Shown here: in pieces, positions 35,334-42,579 of the stretch
How the letters are laid out: each line of letters begins with the position of its first letter
Numbering within the stretch: position 1 is the stretch's first letter
NCBI GenBank assembly: GCA_963824395.1
Contig: CAWGPF010000001.1
Location: forward strand, 744,001 to 808,000
Source: 13-2-20CM-66-19 sp963824395
Lineage (GTDB): Bacteria > Pseudomonadota > Gammaproteobacteria > Steroidobacterales > Steroidobacteraceae
DNA length: 64,000 bases
Reading direction: 5' to 3'
Position numbers and translations under genes: made by a program
Notes under the pieces: generated by a model
What the model saw: the letters and a program-made list of their open reading frames with translations, nothing else
The model's database searches: none
Told to the model about the DNA's origin: nothing

Positions 35334-35657
35334 TCAGGACCTGGCGGCGCCCGCTTCGGCGAGCAGCTTCTTCAGCTCGCCGCTGCGATACATCTCGAGC
35401 GCAATGTCGCAGCCACCGACCAGCTCACCCTTGACGTACAGCTGCGGGTAAGTCGGCCAGTTCGAGTAGCGCTTGAGGGCCTCGCGCATCTCGGGCTCCT
35501 CGAAGATGTTCACGTACTTGAAGTCGGCACCAACGGCGCGCAGCGCGGCGACCGTCTGCGCCGAGAAGCCGCACTGGGGAAAGTCCGGCGTGCCCTTCAT
35601 GAAGAGCACCACCGGGCTGCCGGTCAGTTCCGTCTTGATTCTGTCTTCCACGTCCAT
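35334..35657 (-). CDS. grxD: Monothiol glutaredoxin, CGFS type
   Basis: A 107-residue monothiol glutaredoxin. The active site is PQCGFS (CGFS), preceded by VVLFMKGTPDFPQ and followed by FKYVNIFEEPE and NWPTYPQLYVKGELVGGCD, all textbook Grx4 features. As a dimer it carries a [2Fe-2S] cluster with glutathione and hands it to acceptors. It starts at ATG 35657 immediately after the stop of the DUF1289 gene, so both are transcribed together. Its role matches the Mrp/ApbC carrier elsewhere in the window. Confidence 0.97.
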   Translation of the reverse strand: MDVEDRIKTELTGSPVVLFMKGTPDFPQCGFSAQTVAALRAVGADFKYVNIFEEPEMREALKRYSNWPTYPQLYVKGELVGGCDIALEMYRSGELKKLLAEAGAARS

Positions 35658-35870
35658 CTAGGTCACCTGCTGGTTAAGCCTGCGGCGCTCCCTGAGTGAT
35701 TCAAGCAGTCGCCATTGTTCCTCGGCGCTCATCGCCAGCCAGCGGGCGATTTCCTCGCCCGTGCGCAGGCACCCGGTACACAGGCCGCGCGCATCGAGGC
35801 TGCACACATTGATGCACGGCGATGGCGGTCGCGCGGTGCGCGGCGCAACCGGTCCGTCAGCTGCGTCCAC
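35658..35870 (-). CDS. DUF1289 small Cys-rich protein
   Basis: A 70-residue protein with the DUF1289 signature SPCINVCSLDARGLCTGCLR followed by TGEEIARW: four Cys arranged as if to bind zinc or a cluster. I take the GTG at 35870 as start because GGAGG sits five bases upstream; a GTG at 35894 would add eight residues but has no comparable site. The protein's function is unknown. It precedes grxD directly, with the stop abutting the grxD start, which suggests a role in Fe-S or redox chemistry, though the family has no assigned role. Confidence 0.87.
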   Translation of the reverse strand: MDAADGPVAPRTARPPSPCINVCSLDARGLCTGCLRTGEEIARWLAMSAEEQWRLLESLRERRRLNQQVT

Positions 35871-35910
35871 GCGTTCCTCCGGCGCTGCCGCCACCCTGGT
35901 GAGCGTTCCG

Positions 35911-35939
35911 TTGAATTATGGGGGTGCCTCGCCTATTCT
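35911..35939 (+). promoter_or_regulatory. Candidate sigma-70 promoter for the DUF989-like gene
   Basis: TTGAAT at 35911-35916 and TATTCT at 35934-35939 are separated by 17 bases, a good match to the sigma-70 consensus. Transcription would begin near 35946 and reach a GGAGG at 35983-35987 ahead of the ATG at 35997. It also serves nadC, which starts 3 bases after that gene's stop. Confidence 0.6.
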
Positions 35940-35996
35940 TCAAACGCTCAGCGAACCCCTGCGCCCATAGAAACAATAACTTGGAGGCATAAAGCC

Positions 35997-36599
35997 ATGA
36001 TCCTTCTGAATAACCACCGTTATGCCCTGATCACCGGGATCGTGCTGGCGGTCATCCTGGCAGTGGTCATCGGCGGCCCGCATTTCAATATGCTCGGCTT
36101 CGCGCGCTGGTTCCACATCGTAGCCGGCGTGTTCTGGATCGGCCTGCTCTACTACTTCAACGTCGCCCAGACCCCGGCGCTGGCGGATGCCGCAGCCGAC
36201 AAGGGGGGCCCGGGCGGCGCTGGCGTCACCAAATACGTCGCCCCGCGCGCCCTCTTCTGGTTCCGCTGGACGGCGCTCGCCACCTGGCTCGGCGGTGCCT
36301 GGCTCCTGGGCGGCAACCTCGGGCACGCCTTCACCCTTGGCGCGGGCGTCGATGACCCGTCGGGTTACTTCCTCAAGATCGGCATCGGCGCCTGGCTCGG
36401 CACGATCATGCTGCTGAACGTGTGGGGCGTGATCTGGCCGAACCAGAAGAAGATCCTCGGCATCAAGCCGGCCTCCGATGAGGAGAAGGCGCGCGCCAGG
36501 AAGACCGCCGGCCTCGCCTCGCGCGTGAACTTCGTGCTCTCGATCCCGATGCTGATGTGCATGGCAGCGGCGAGCCACGGGCTGCCGTTCATCAAGTAG
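35997..36599 (+). CDS. Four-helix inner-membrane protein, urate-oxidase-N-terminal (DUF989/PuuD) like
   Basis: A 200-residue protein with four hydrophobic segments: YALITGIVLAVILAVVIGG at the start, WFHIVAGVFWIGLLYYFN (a conserved His and Trp), FWFRWTALATWLGGAWLLGG, and WLGTIMLLNVWGVIWPNQKK, plus a last helix near IPMLMCMAAASHG. It resembles the membrane part of PuuD-type urate oxidases, in which a cytochrome c domain follows; that domain is absent here, so a urate role is doubtful. A strong promoter match lies upstream. GGAGG is 9 bases before the ATG. The function is open. Confidence 0.75.
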   Translation: MILLNNHRYALITGIVLAVILAVVIGGPHFNMLGFARWFHIVAGVFWIGLLYYFNVAQTPALADAAADKGGPGGAGVTKYVAPRALFWFRWTALATWLGGAWLLGGNLGHAFTLGAGVDDPSGYFLKIGIGAWLGTIMLLNVWGVIWPNQKKILGIKPASDEEKARARKTAGLASRVNFVLSIPMLMCMAAASHGLPFIK

Positions 36600-36602
36600 C
36601 TG

Positions 36603-37454
36603 GTGCCCGACCTTCCGGCGGACCTCGGCAGCCAGGTCGAGACTGCGCTCGCCGAGGACATCGGCGGCGGCGACGTGACCGCCGTCCTGGTGCCGGCCGC
36701 GCAGCGCGTGCGCGGGCGCGTCATCACCCGCGAGGCGGCGGTGCTCGCCGGCAGGCCCTGGGTCGAGGAGACCTTCCGGCGCCTTGATCCTGCCGTGCAG
36801 CTCAGCTGGCACGCCGCCGACGGCGAGCGCATCGCCGCGAACCAGACGCTGTTCGAGATCGCAGGGCCGGCCCGGCCGGTGCTGAGCGGGGAGCGCACCG
36901 CGCTCAATTTCCTGCAGCTGCTCTCGGGCACCGCGACCGCGGCGCGCGCCTACGTGGACGCCATCGCGGGCACGCGCTGCCGCATACTCGATACGCGCAA
37001 GACCGTGCCCGGCCTGCGCAGCGCGCAGAAGTACGCGGTGCGCTGCGGCGGGGCCGACAACTACCGGCTGGGACTTTTCGACCAGATCCTGATCAAGGAG
37101 AACCACATCGCCGCCGCCGGCTCGATCACGGCGGCCATCGCCGCGGCGCGCGCCGGCTCCAAGGGTGTGCGCGTCGAGGTGGAAGTGGAGACTGCGCAGG
37201 AGCTGCAGGAAGCCCTCAGCGCCGCCCCCGACATCATCATGCTTGATGAGTTTTCCCTCGAGGATATGCGCGCTGCGGTCGCGCTGCGCGATGCGTGCGC
37301 GGCCAGCGTGCAGCTCGAGGCCTCCGGCAGCGTGAACCTCAAGACCGTGCGCGCGATTGCCGAGACCGGCGTGGACTACGTCTCGGTCGGCTCCATCACC
37401 AAGCACGTGACGGCGGTAGATCTGTCGATGCGGCTGGAGTTCAGCGGCCGCTGA
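36603..37454 (+). CDS. nadC: Nicotinate-nucleotide pyrophosphorylase (quinolinate phosphoribosyltransferase)
   Basis: A 283-residue protein of family length with LAEDIGGGDVTA near the N-terminus, NFLQLLSGTATAARAYVDAI, LDTRKTVPGLRSAQKYAVRC (the quinolinate-binding Arg and Lys), and KENHIAAAGS. It converts quinolinate and PRPP to nicotinate mononucleotide in NAD synthesis. It starts at a GTG three bases after the upstream gene's stop and is probably co-transcribed with it. It is convergent with the GGDEF-EAL gene, 14 bases apart. Confidence 0.98.
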   Translation: MPDLPADLGSQVETALAEDIGGGDVTAVLVPAAQRVRGRVITREAAVLAGRPWVEETFRRLDPAVQLSWHAADGERIAANQTLFEIAGPARPVLSGERTALNFLQLLSGTATAARAYVDAIAGTRCRILDTRKTVPGLRSAQKYAVRCGGADNYRLGLFDQILIKENHIAAAGSITAAIAAARAGSKGVRVEVEVETAQELQEALSAAPDIIMLDEFSLEDMRAAVALRDACAASVQLEASGSVNLKTVRAIAETGVDYVSVGSITKHVTAVDLSMRLEFSGR

Positions 37455-37468
37455 GGCGGCTGGCGGAT

Positions 37469-40147
37469 TTAGGCGACTGCTGACTTCAGGACGCGCTGCG
37501 GCTGCGCGATCCCGTAGCCCTGCGCATAGTCGACGCCGAGGCTCGTCAGCATCTGGATGATCTCGGCGTTCTCGGCGAACTCGGCGATGGTCTGCTTGCC
37601 GGTCAGGTGGCCGATCTCATTGATCGAACGCACCATCTCCCGATCGATCGGATCGCGCAGGATCTCGCGCACGAAGCTGCCGTCGATCTTCAGGTAATCG
37701 ACCGGGAAGTGCTTGAGGTAACCGAACGAGGACAGCCCGGTGCCGAAGTCATCGAGTGCGAACTTGCACCCGAGTTCTTTCAGCGCCTGGATGAAGCGAT
37801 TCGCCTGGCTGAAGCTCGCCACGGCCGCGGTCTCGGTGATCTCAAAGCAGATCTTGGAGGCATCGATGCCGCTGCGGTGAAACTGGTCGATGACGAACGG
37901 CAGGAACTTGTCATCGCCGAGGCTCTGGCCGGAGAGGTTGATCGAGCAGCGCAGCAGCTTCTCGCGCTCATCCGCCTCGGAGACCAGCCAGCGGAAGGCG
38001 TTCTCGATCACCCAGCGGTCGATCGCCGGCGTGATGCCGTAGCGCTCGGCCGCGGCAATGAAGTCATTGGGCGCCACGATGCGCCCGGTCTCATCCTTCA
38101 GGCGGAGCAAGAGCTCATAGTGCGCTCCCACCTCGACGCGCTGCAGCGGCTGGATGGCCATGCGGTAGAGCTCGAAACGGCCCTCTTCGAGCGCCGCGTT
38201 GATGCGCGCCGCCCACTGCATCTCGCGCCGGCGGCGCATGAGCTCGATGTCGTTCTCGGCGAAGCTGTGGACGCGGTTGCGGCCGCCCTCCTTGGCCGCG
38301 GCGCAGGCGGAATCGGCCGCCGAGAGGATCGAGGCCACGTCCTCGTTATCGGCCGTGATCGGCACCACCCCGATGCTGGCGCCGAGGCGGAAGACGCGGT
38401 CTTCCCAGGTGAAGCGGAAGTTACGCACGCCCTCGCGCAGCGTCTCGGCGGTGCGCATGGCCTCATCGAGCGAGCAGCTCTCGAGCAGGATCCCGAACTC
38501 ATCGCCCCCGAGGCGCGAGAGGGTGTCGCGCCAGCGCACCTTGGACTTCAAGAGCGCCCCCACCTGCCCGAGGAGCGCATCGCCGGCGGAGTGCCCACAG
38601 GTATCGTTGACGATCTTGAACTGGTCGATGTCGAGATAGCACAAGGCGTAGGAGGCCTCGCGCGCCTTGGCGCTCTTCAGCGCCCGCTCCATGCGGCTCT
38701 CGAACTCGCGCCGGTTGACGAGCCCGGTCAGGAGGTCGTGGCTCGCGTGGTAGGAGAGGCGCCGGTTCAGCTCGCGCGACTCGGAGACGTCGTGGAACAC
38801 CAGCACGCCGCCTGCGACGTGGCCATGGCCGTCGCGGATGGGTGCGGCGGTACTCTCGACGTACAGCTCGTTGCCGTCGCGGCGGATGAGCAGCATCGGG
38901 CGCACCGACTTGATCGGGCGGATGCGGCGGATGGCAACCGACAGCGGATTCTCGAGCGGCTCGCAGGTCTCCTCGTGGAAGGCGCGGAAGATCTCCTCCA
39001 CCGGGCGCCCCATGGCATCCTCGAGCCGCCAGCCGGTGAGCTCCTCGGCGACCGGGTTGATGTAGTCGATGGTGGAGCTCGCATCGGTCGTGATGACGCC
39101 GTCACCGATCGACTGCAGCGTGATCTGGGCGCTCTCCTTCTCGCGAAACAGCGCCTCCTCGTAGAGCTTGCGCTCGGTGATGTCGAGCTCGACGCCCACC
39201 AGGCGCAACAGGCGCCCGTGCTTGTCGACACGCGCCGTGGCGCGACTGATGACCCAGCGCCACTCGCCGTTGCGGTGGCGCATGCGATGCGTGCTCTCGA
39301 AGATCGGCGTCTTGCCGGCGACGTGGTCGCGGATGGCGGCCTGCACGCGCGCCAGGTCATCCGGGTGCACCAGGCTGCGCCAGTCGGGCGAGCCGCGCAT
39401 GTCATCGTCGCCGTAGCCGAGCATCGCCTTCCAGCGCGGCGAGAAATAGACCTCGTTGCTCTCGACGTCAAAATCCCACAGGCCATCGTTGGCGGCGGCC
39501 TGGAACAGGTTGGTGCGCTCTTCGAGCCGCGCGAGGCGCGCCTCGATGCGGATGCGCTCCAGTCCGGTGGCAAGGCTCGTGCCGATGAGCTTCATCAGCA
39601 GCTGCTGGTTCACGTCCCAGGCGCCGCGCGGCATGGTGTGCGCAAGGCCGAGGAAGCCGGCGGCCTGGCCCTGCACGCGCAGCGTCACGAGCAGCGCCGA
39701 GCCGATGTGCAGCTCCGCCAGGCGCGCGCTGTCGGCACTCTGCTCGCGGCGCGGGCTCGAGGTGTCGCGGAACTCCGAGAGCCGCAGGTTCTCGAGCCGC
39801 GTCGACAGCCAGGGGAAGGAGTCGAGGGTGATGCCGCTTAGGGCTTCCGGGCGGCACTGCGCGAACGCGCTGCGCGCCATCTGCACCTCGGTGAAGGTCG
39901 GGTTCTCCGGGCTGAGCGCTGCCAGGAAGGCACAGTCGGCGCCGCTAGCACCGCGCAGCAGCTCAAGATTGCGCCGCAGACACTCGCCGATCGACTCCTT
40001 GCGCATGTTCTGGAAGTCGACCGCGATCTTGGTGCAGACCACGTCCATGCCCAGCACGGGCTTCGGGGTGCGCCCGGTCCACGCATCGGCCGCCAGGATG
40101 TCTGACGCAGTAAAGTCCGCCGGCTTATCCGGTGGCGGAGTCGCCAT
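37469..40147 (-). CDS. GAF-PAS-PAS-GGDEF-EAL cyclic-di-GMP enzyme
   Basis: An 892-residue cytoplasmic protein with no transmembrane segment. Order, roughly: GAF 50-205, PAS with PAC 210-330 (YFSPRWKAMLGYGDDDMR), PAS 335-455, GGDEF 470-635 (RLGGDEFGILLE, active-site motif intact, preceded by FKIVNDTCGHSAGD), EAL 645-885. The EAL signature reads ELLLR, keeping the Glu; FEITET, LDDFGTGLSSFGYLK and VDYLKIDGSFV are present, so phosphodiesterase activity looks possible. The N-terminal half also has an opening CTKIAVDFQNM segment without recognised function. It may turn over c-di-GMP in response to a small ligand or redox signal, a plausible link to pili. Its long antisense open frame is a by-product of composition. 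Confidence 0.92.
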   Translation of the reverse strand: MATPPPDKPADFTASDILAADAWTGRTPKPVLGMDVVCTKIAVDFQNMRKESIGECLRRNLELLRGASGADCAFLAALSPENPTFTEVQMARSAFAQCRPEALSGITLDSFPWLSTRLENLRLSEFRDTSSPRREQSADSARLAELHIGSALLVTLRVQGQAAGFLGLAHTMPRGAWDVNQQLLMKLIGTSLATGLERIRIEARLARLEERTNLFQAAANDGLWDFDVESNEVYFSPRWKAMLGYGDDDMRGSPDWRSLVHPDDLARVQAAIRDHVAGKTPIFESTHRMRHRNGEWRWVISRATARVDKHGRLLRLVGVELDITERKLYEEALFREKESAQITLQSIGDGVITTDASSTIDYINPVAEELTGWRLEDAMGRPVEEIFRAFHEETCEPLENPLSVAIRRIRPIKSVRPMLLIRRDGNELYVESTAAPIRDGHGHVAGGVLVFHDVSESRELNRRLSYHASHDLLTGLVNRREFESRMERALKSAKAREASYALCYLDIDQFKIVNDTCGHSAGDALLGQVGALLKSKVRWRDTLSRLGGDEFGILLESCSLDEAMRTAETLREGVRNFRFTWEDRVFRLGASIGVVPITADNEDVASILSAADSACAAAKEGGRNRVHSFAENDIELMRRRREMQWAARINAALEEGRFELYRMAIQPLQRVEVGAHYELLLRLKDETGRIVAPNDFIAAAERYGITPAIDRWVIENAFRWLVSEADEREKLLRCSINLSGQSLGDDKFLPFVIDQFHRSGIDASKICFEITETAAVASFSQANRFIQALKELGCKFALDDFGTGLSSFGYLKHFPVDYLKIDGSFVREILRDPIDREMVRSINEIGHLTGKQTIAEFAENAEIIQMLTSLGVDYAQGYGIAQPQRVLKSAVA

Positions 40148-40265
40148 TTAGCCCTGACCTCCCACGAAACCGTCGCGCACATTAACCATTTGTCGAACTC
40201 CGGACGCGGCGTCCCGTCACGGAGCTGAAGGTTCGTCGGCGCGATTTATTAGGCGCTTAGCGCGG

Positions 40266-40293
40266 ATTCTCGCACAGTTAATCAGGAACACAA
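40266..40293 (-). promoter_or_regulatory. Weak candidate promoter for the GGDEF-EAL gene
   Basis: Read on the minus strand, TTGTGT (40293-40288) and GAGAAT (40271-40266) are 16 bases apart. The -10 matches four of six bases and the -35 only three, so this is tentative. It lies about 120 bases upstream of the ATG at 40147, in the AT-richer part of the intergenic region. Confidence 0.3.
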
Positions 40294-40343
40294 GCTAAGA
40301 CCCTGTTCGATCAGGCTTTCGTGACTTGACAGAATCTGGTGCA

Positions 40344-40362
40344 GCGCGCTCGCGAAGCGCGC
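40344..40362. other. 7-bp GC stem-loop in the GGDEF-EAL/acyltransferase spacer
   Basis: GCGCGCT at 40344-40350 pairs perfectly with AGCGCGC at 40356-40362 around a five-base loop. It sits 49 bases beyond the acyltransferase stop, on whose transcript it would fold. No T-run follows on either strand, so a rho-independent terminator is not supported; it may stabilise the 3' end or be incidental. The rest of the spacer holds nothing else I recognise except the weak promoter. Confidence 0.35.
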
Positions 40363-40410
40363 AAACGCCGTGTCCCTATCTTAATTTCTGTCGGCCGCGC
40401 CGCCGGCTTC

Positions 40411-41157
40411 TCAGCTCGGCCCGAGCGCGGCGCGTGCCGTGGCGAACAGCGCCTTCAGGCGCGCTTCCATGTCCGCCTGCAGCCGCTCGAGTGCGGCCGC
40501 ATCGGTGACGCGCGGTACGTACAGCGGCTCCCCGAGCGCGATCACGATGCGTGCGAAGGGCATCGGGATCACGAACTTGTCCCACTTGATGAGCCAGGCA
40601 CGCGAGGCGGCATACGCCATCGGCAGGATCGGCCGCCCCGACATCTGCGACAGCAGCAGCGCACCGGGCTTGAACTTGAAGCGCGGCCCGCGCGGCCCGT
40701 CGGGAGTGATGACGGGCGACACGCCCTCCTTGACCAGCGCCAGGTAGTAATCGCGCAGTGCCCGCGCCCCGGTGTGCGTGGAGGAGCCGCGGATCACCGC
40801 CCCGCCCAACCGCCGCACCAGCATGGCGCCCAGTTCGCCATCGACGGACGGGCTGATGAGCCAGCCGGGCTTCAGGCCGCCGGCGCGCTGCTCGAGCAGG
40901 AACTTGCCGCAGTAGAGCTGATGCTGATGCCAGTAGCACGGCACCAAGGAAGGCGCGCGGCCCAGTGCCGCCTGAAGATGCTCCATGCCGAGGACGCCCA
41001 CGACACGCGCGGTGCGCCACCACACACTGATGAGCGCAAGTCCCGTTGGCACCGCGATGCGATACAGGAGGCGCCGCGCCGGCGTCATGCGCCGGCCCGA
41101 GCGCGTGCTGGTGCGGTAGATGGTGTTCTTCAGTCCACCGTCGTCTTCGGCGCTCAT
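40411..41157 (-). CDS. Lysophospholipid/lipid A-type acyltransferase family protein (DUF374-like)
   Basis: A 248-residue protein of the LPLAT superfamily of the DUF374 kind: CYWHQHQLYCGKFLLEQRAG with the conserved His, ISPSVDGELGAMLVRRLGGA, and TPDGPRGPRFKFKPGALLL. One hydrophobic N-terminal segment (YRIAVPTGLALISVWW) suggests membrane attachment. It probably transfers an acyl chain to a lipid at the inner membrane; substrate unknown. I start it at ATG 41157; a start at 41214 would add 19 Gly/Pro-rich residues with no similarity. It is divergent from the P450 gene. Confidence 0.83.
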   Translation of the reverse strand: MSAEDDGGLKNTIYRTSTRSGRRMTPARRLLYRIAVPTGLALISVWWRTARVVGVLGMEHLQAALGRAPSLVPCYWHQHQLYCGKFLLEQRAGGLKPGWLISPSVDGELGAMLVRRLGGAVIRGSSTHTGARALRDYYLALVKEGVSPVITPDGPRGPRFKFKPGALLLSQMSGRPILPMAYAASRAWLIKWDKFVIPMPFARIVIALGEPLYVPRVTDAAALERLQADMEARLKALFATARAALGPS

Positions 41158-41213
41158 CGGGCAGCGCACTCCGCGCGCCGCGGGTGCGCTGCCCGGGGTG
41201 CCTCTTCTGGCCA

Positions 41214-41241
41214 CTGACCCCTCGGGGCCGTGTGATATAAG
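41214..41241 (+). promoter_or_regulatory. Candidate promoter for the P450 operon
   Basis: CTGACC (41214-41219) and TATAAG (41236-41241) are separated by 16 bases; the -10 lies in a short AT-rich run that stands out in this GC-rich sequence. Transcription would start near 41248, some 20 bases ahead of ATG 41269. Confidence 0.45.
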
Positions 41242-41268
41242 ATTAAAGTTTGGCTTTCAACAGCTTGC

Positions 41269-42579
41269 ATGAGCGCCGCCGCGTCCGCGAAGACCGAGCC
41301 ACCCGAGGCTGAGCTTCAATTCGACATCGGCTCCACGGACGACTCCCTGGAGCGCATGGTCGAGTTGTTTGCCCGCTATGGCGACACCTACCGGGTGTAC
41401 GTCCCCGCGCGCGCATCTTATACCTATGTGATCCACCACCCGGATGACGTGAAGCGGGTGCTGGTCGGTAACCACAAGAACTACATCAAGGGCATCGGGC
41501 TCGACCGCGTTCGCATCCTGCTCGGCAAGGGAATCATGACGAGCGAAGGGGAGCTGTGGAAGCGCCAGCGCTACATGATGCAGCCCTTCTTCCACCGCCG
41601 GGTCATCAGCGGCTTCGCCGCTGTCATCGCCGCCGCCAACGAGCGCTTCATCGAGCGCTGGGAAGCCCTCACCGCGCGCGGTGAGCTCGTCAATCTCACC
41701 GACGAGATGAGCGAGCTCACGCTCGAGATCGTGCTGCGGGCGATCTTCGGCACCGACCTCGACCGTCTCACCGCGCAGCTCGGCGGCAACCCCTTCGAGG
41801 TGATCACCAGGGAATCTGGCCGCAACCTGCAGTTTGCCTACAAGTTCCGCTCCCTCACCAAGCTCGTCGCCGGCCTGATCGCGCAGCGGCGTACCGAGGC
41901 GCGCGAGCACTTCGACTACCTCGGCATGCTCATGGACGCGCGCGACAAGGACTCCGGGGAGCCGATGCCCGAGCGCGAGCTCATCGATGAGGTCCTGACG
42001 CTGATCGTCGCCGGACACGAGACCACGGCGAGCGGCCTGAACTGGACCTGGTACCTGCTCTCGCAGCACCCTGAAGTGGCCGCGCGGCTGCACGCCGAGA
42101 TCGACGCCACCGCGGAGCTCGCCGTGCCGCAGCCGGCGGATCTGGAGTCCCTGAGCTACACCCGCCAGGTGATCGACGAGGCGCTGCGCCTCTATCCCCC
42201 GGGATGGCTGCTGTCGCGCCGCACGCTCGCCCCGGACGTGCTCGGCGGTTACGCGGTGCCCGCGAACGCCAACGTACTCCTGCCGCTGTACCTGGTGCAC
42301 CGGCACCCGCAGTTCTGGAGGGAGCCGGCGCGCTTCTGGCCCGAGCGTTTCGCGCCCGAACACGAGGCGGAGCGGCCGCGCTTCGCCTACATGCCCTTTG
42401 CGGCCGGCCCGCGCCACTGCATCGGCGAATCCCTGGCGCTCTACGAGATGCTCATGCACCTCTACAAAGTGGCGCGCCGCTACCGGCTCACCTACGTGCC
42501 GGACAAGCCGCTGGAACTTGAGGCGCAGATCAACCTGCGCACGCGCTACCCGCTGCACATGCGACTGGAACGACGGTGA
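41269..42579 (+). CDS. Cytochrome P450
   Basis: A 436-residue soluble P450 without N-terminal anchor. The I-helix oxygen motif is AGHETTA (248-254), the K-helix ExxR is EALR (304-307), and the heme loop is FAAGPRHCIGE with the thiolate Cys384. The A-helix region and YIKGIGLDRVRILLGKGIMT resemble fatty-acid-type bacterial P450s, but the substrate cannot be read from this. No reductase or ferredoxin is encoded nearby. The stop overlaps the next gene as GTGA, so the P450 is translated together with an acyl-AMP ligase/carrier protein; an acyl chain tethered to that carrier is the natural candidate substrate. Confidence 0.95.
   Translation: MSAAASAKTEPPEAELQFDIGSTDDSLERMVELFARYGDTYRVYVPARASYTYVIHHPDDVKRVLVGNHKNYIKGIGLDRVRILLGKGIMTSEGELWKRQRYMMQPFFHRRVISGFAAVIAAANERFIERWEALTARGELVNLTDEMSELTLEIVLRAIFGTDLDRLTAQLGGNPFEVITRESGRNLQFAYKFRSLTKLVAGLIAQRRTEAREHFDYLGMLMDARDKDSGEPMPERELIDEVLTLIVAGHETTASGLNWTWYLLSQHPEVAARLHAEIDATAELAVPQPADLESLSYTRQVIDEALRLYPPGWLLSRRTLAPDVLGGYAVPANANVLLPLYLVHRHPQFWREPARFWPERFAPEHEAERPRFAYMPFAAGPRHCIGESLALYEMLMHLYKVARRYRLTYVPDKPLELEAQINLRTRYPLHMRLERR

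Noticed and set aside
37607..39841. Open frame of 744 codons on the plus strand opposite the GGDEF-EAL gene
   Set aside because: Same compositional cause; the minus-strand protein has intact domains from end to end.
40326..40331. TTGACA as a plus-strand -35 element
   Set aside because: No -10 at a usable distance and no plus-strand gene downstream before the P450 gene, which has its own candidate promoter.
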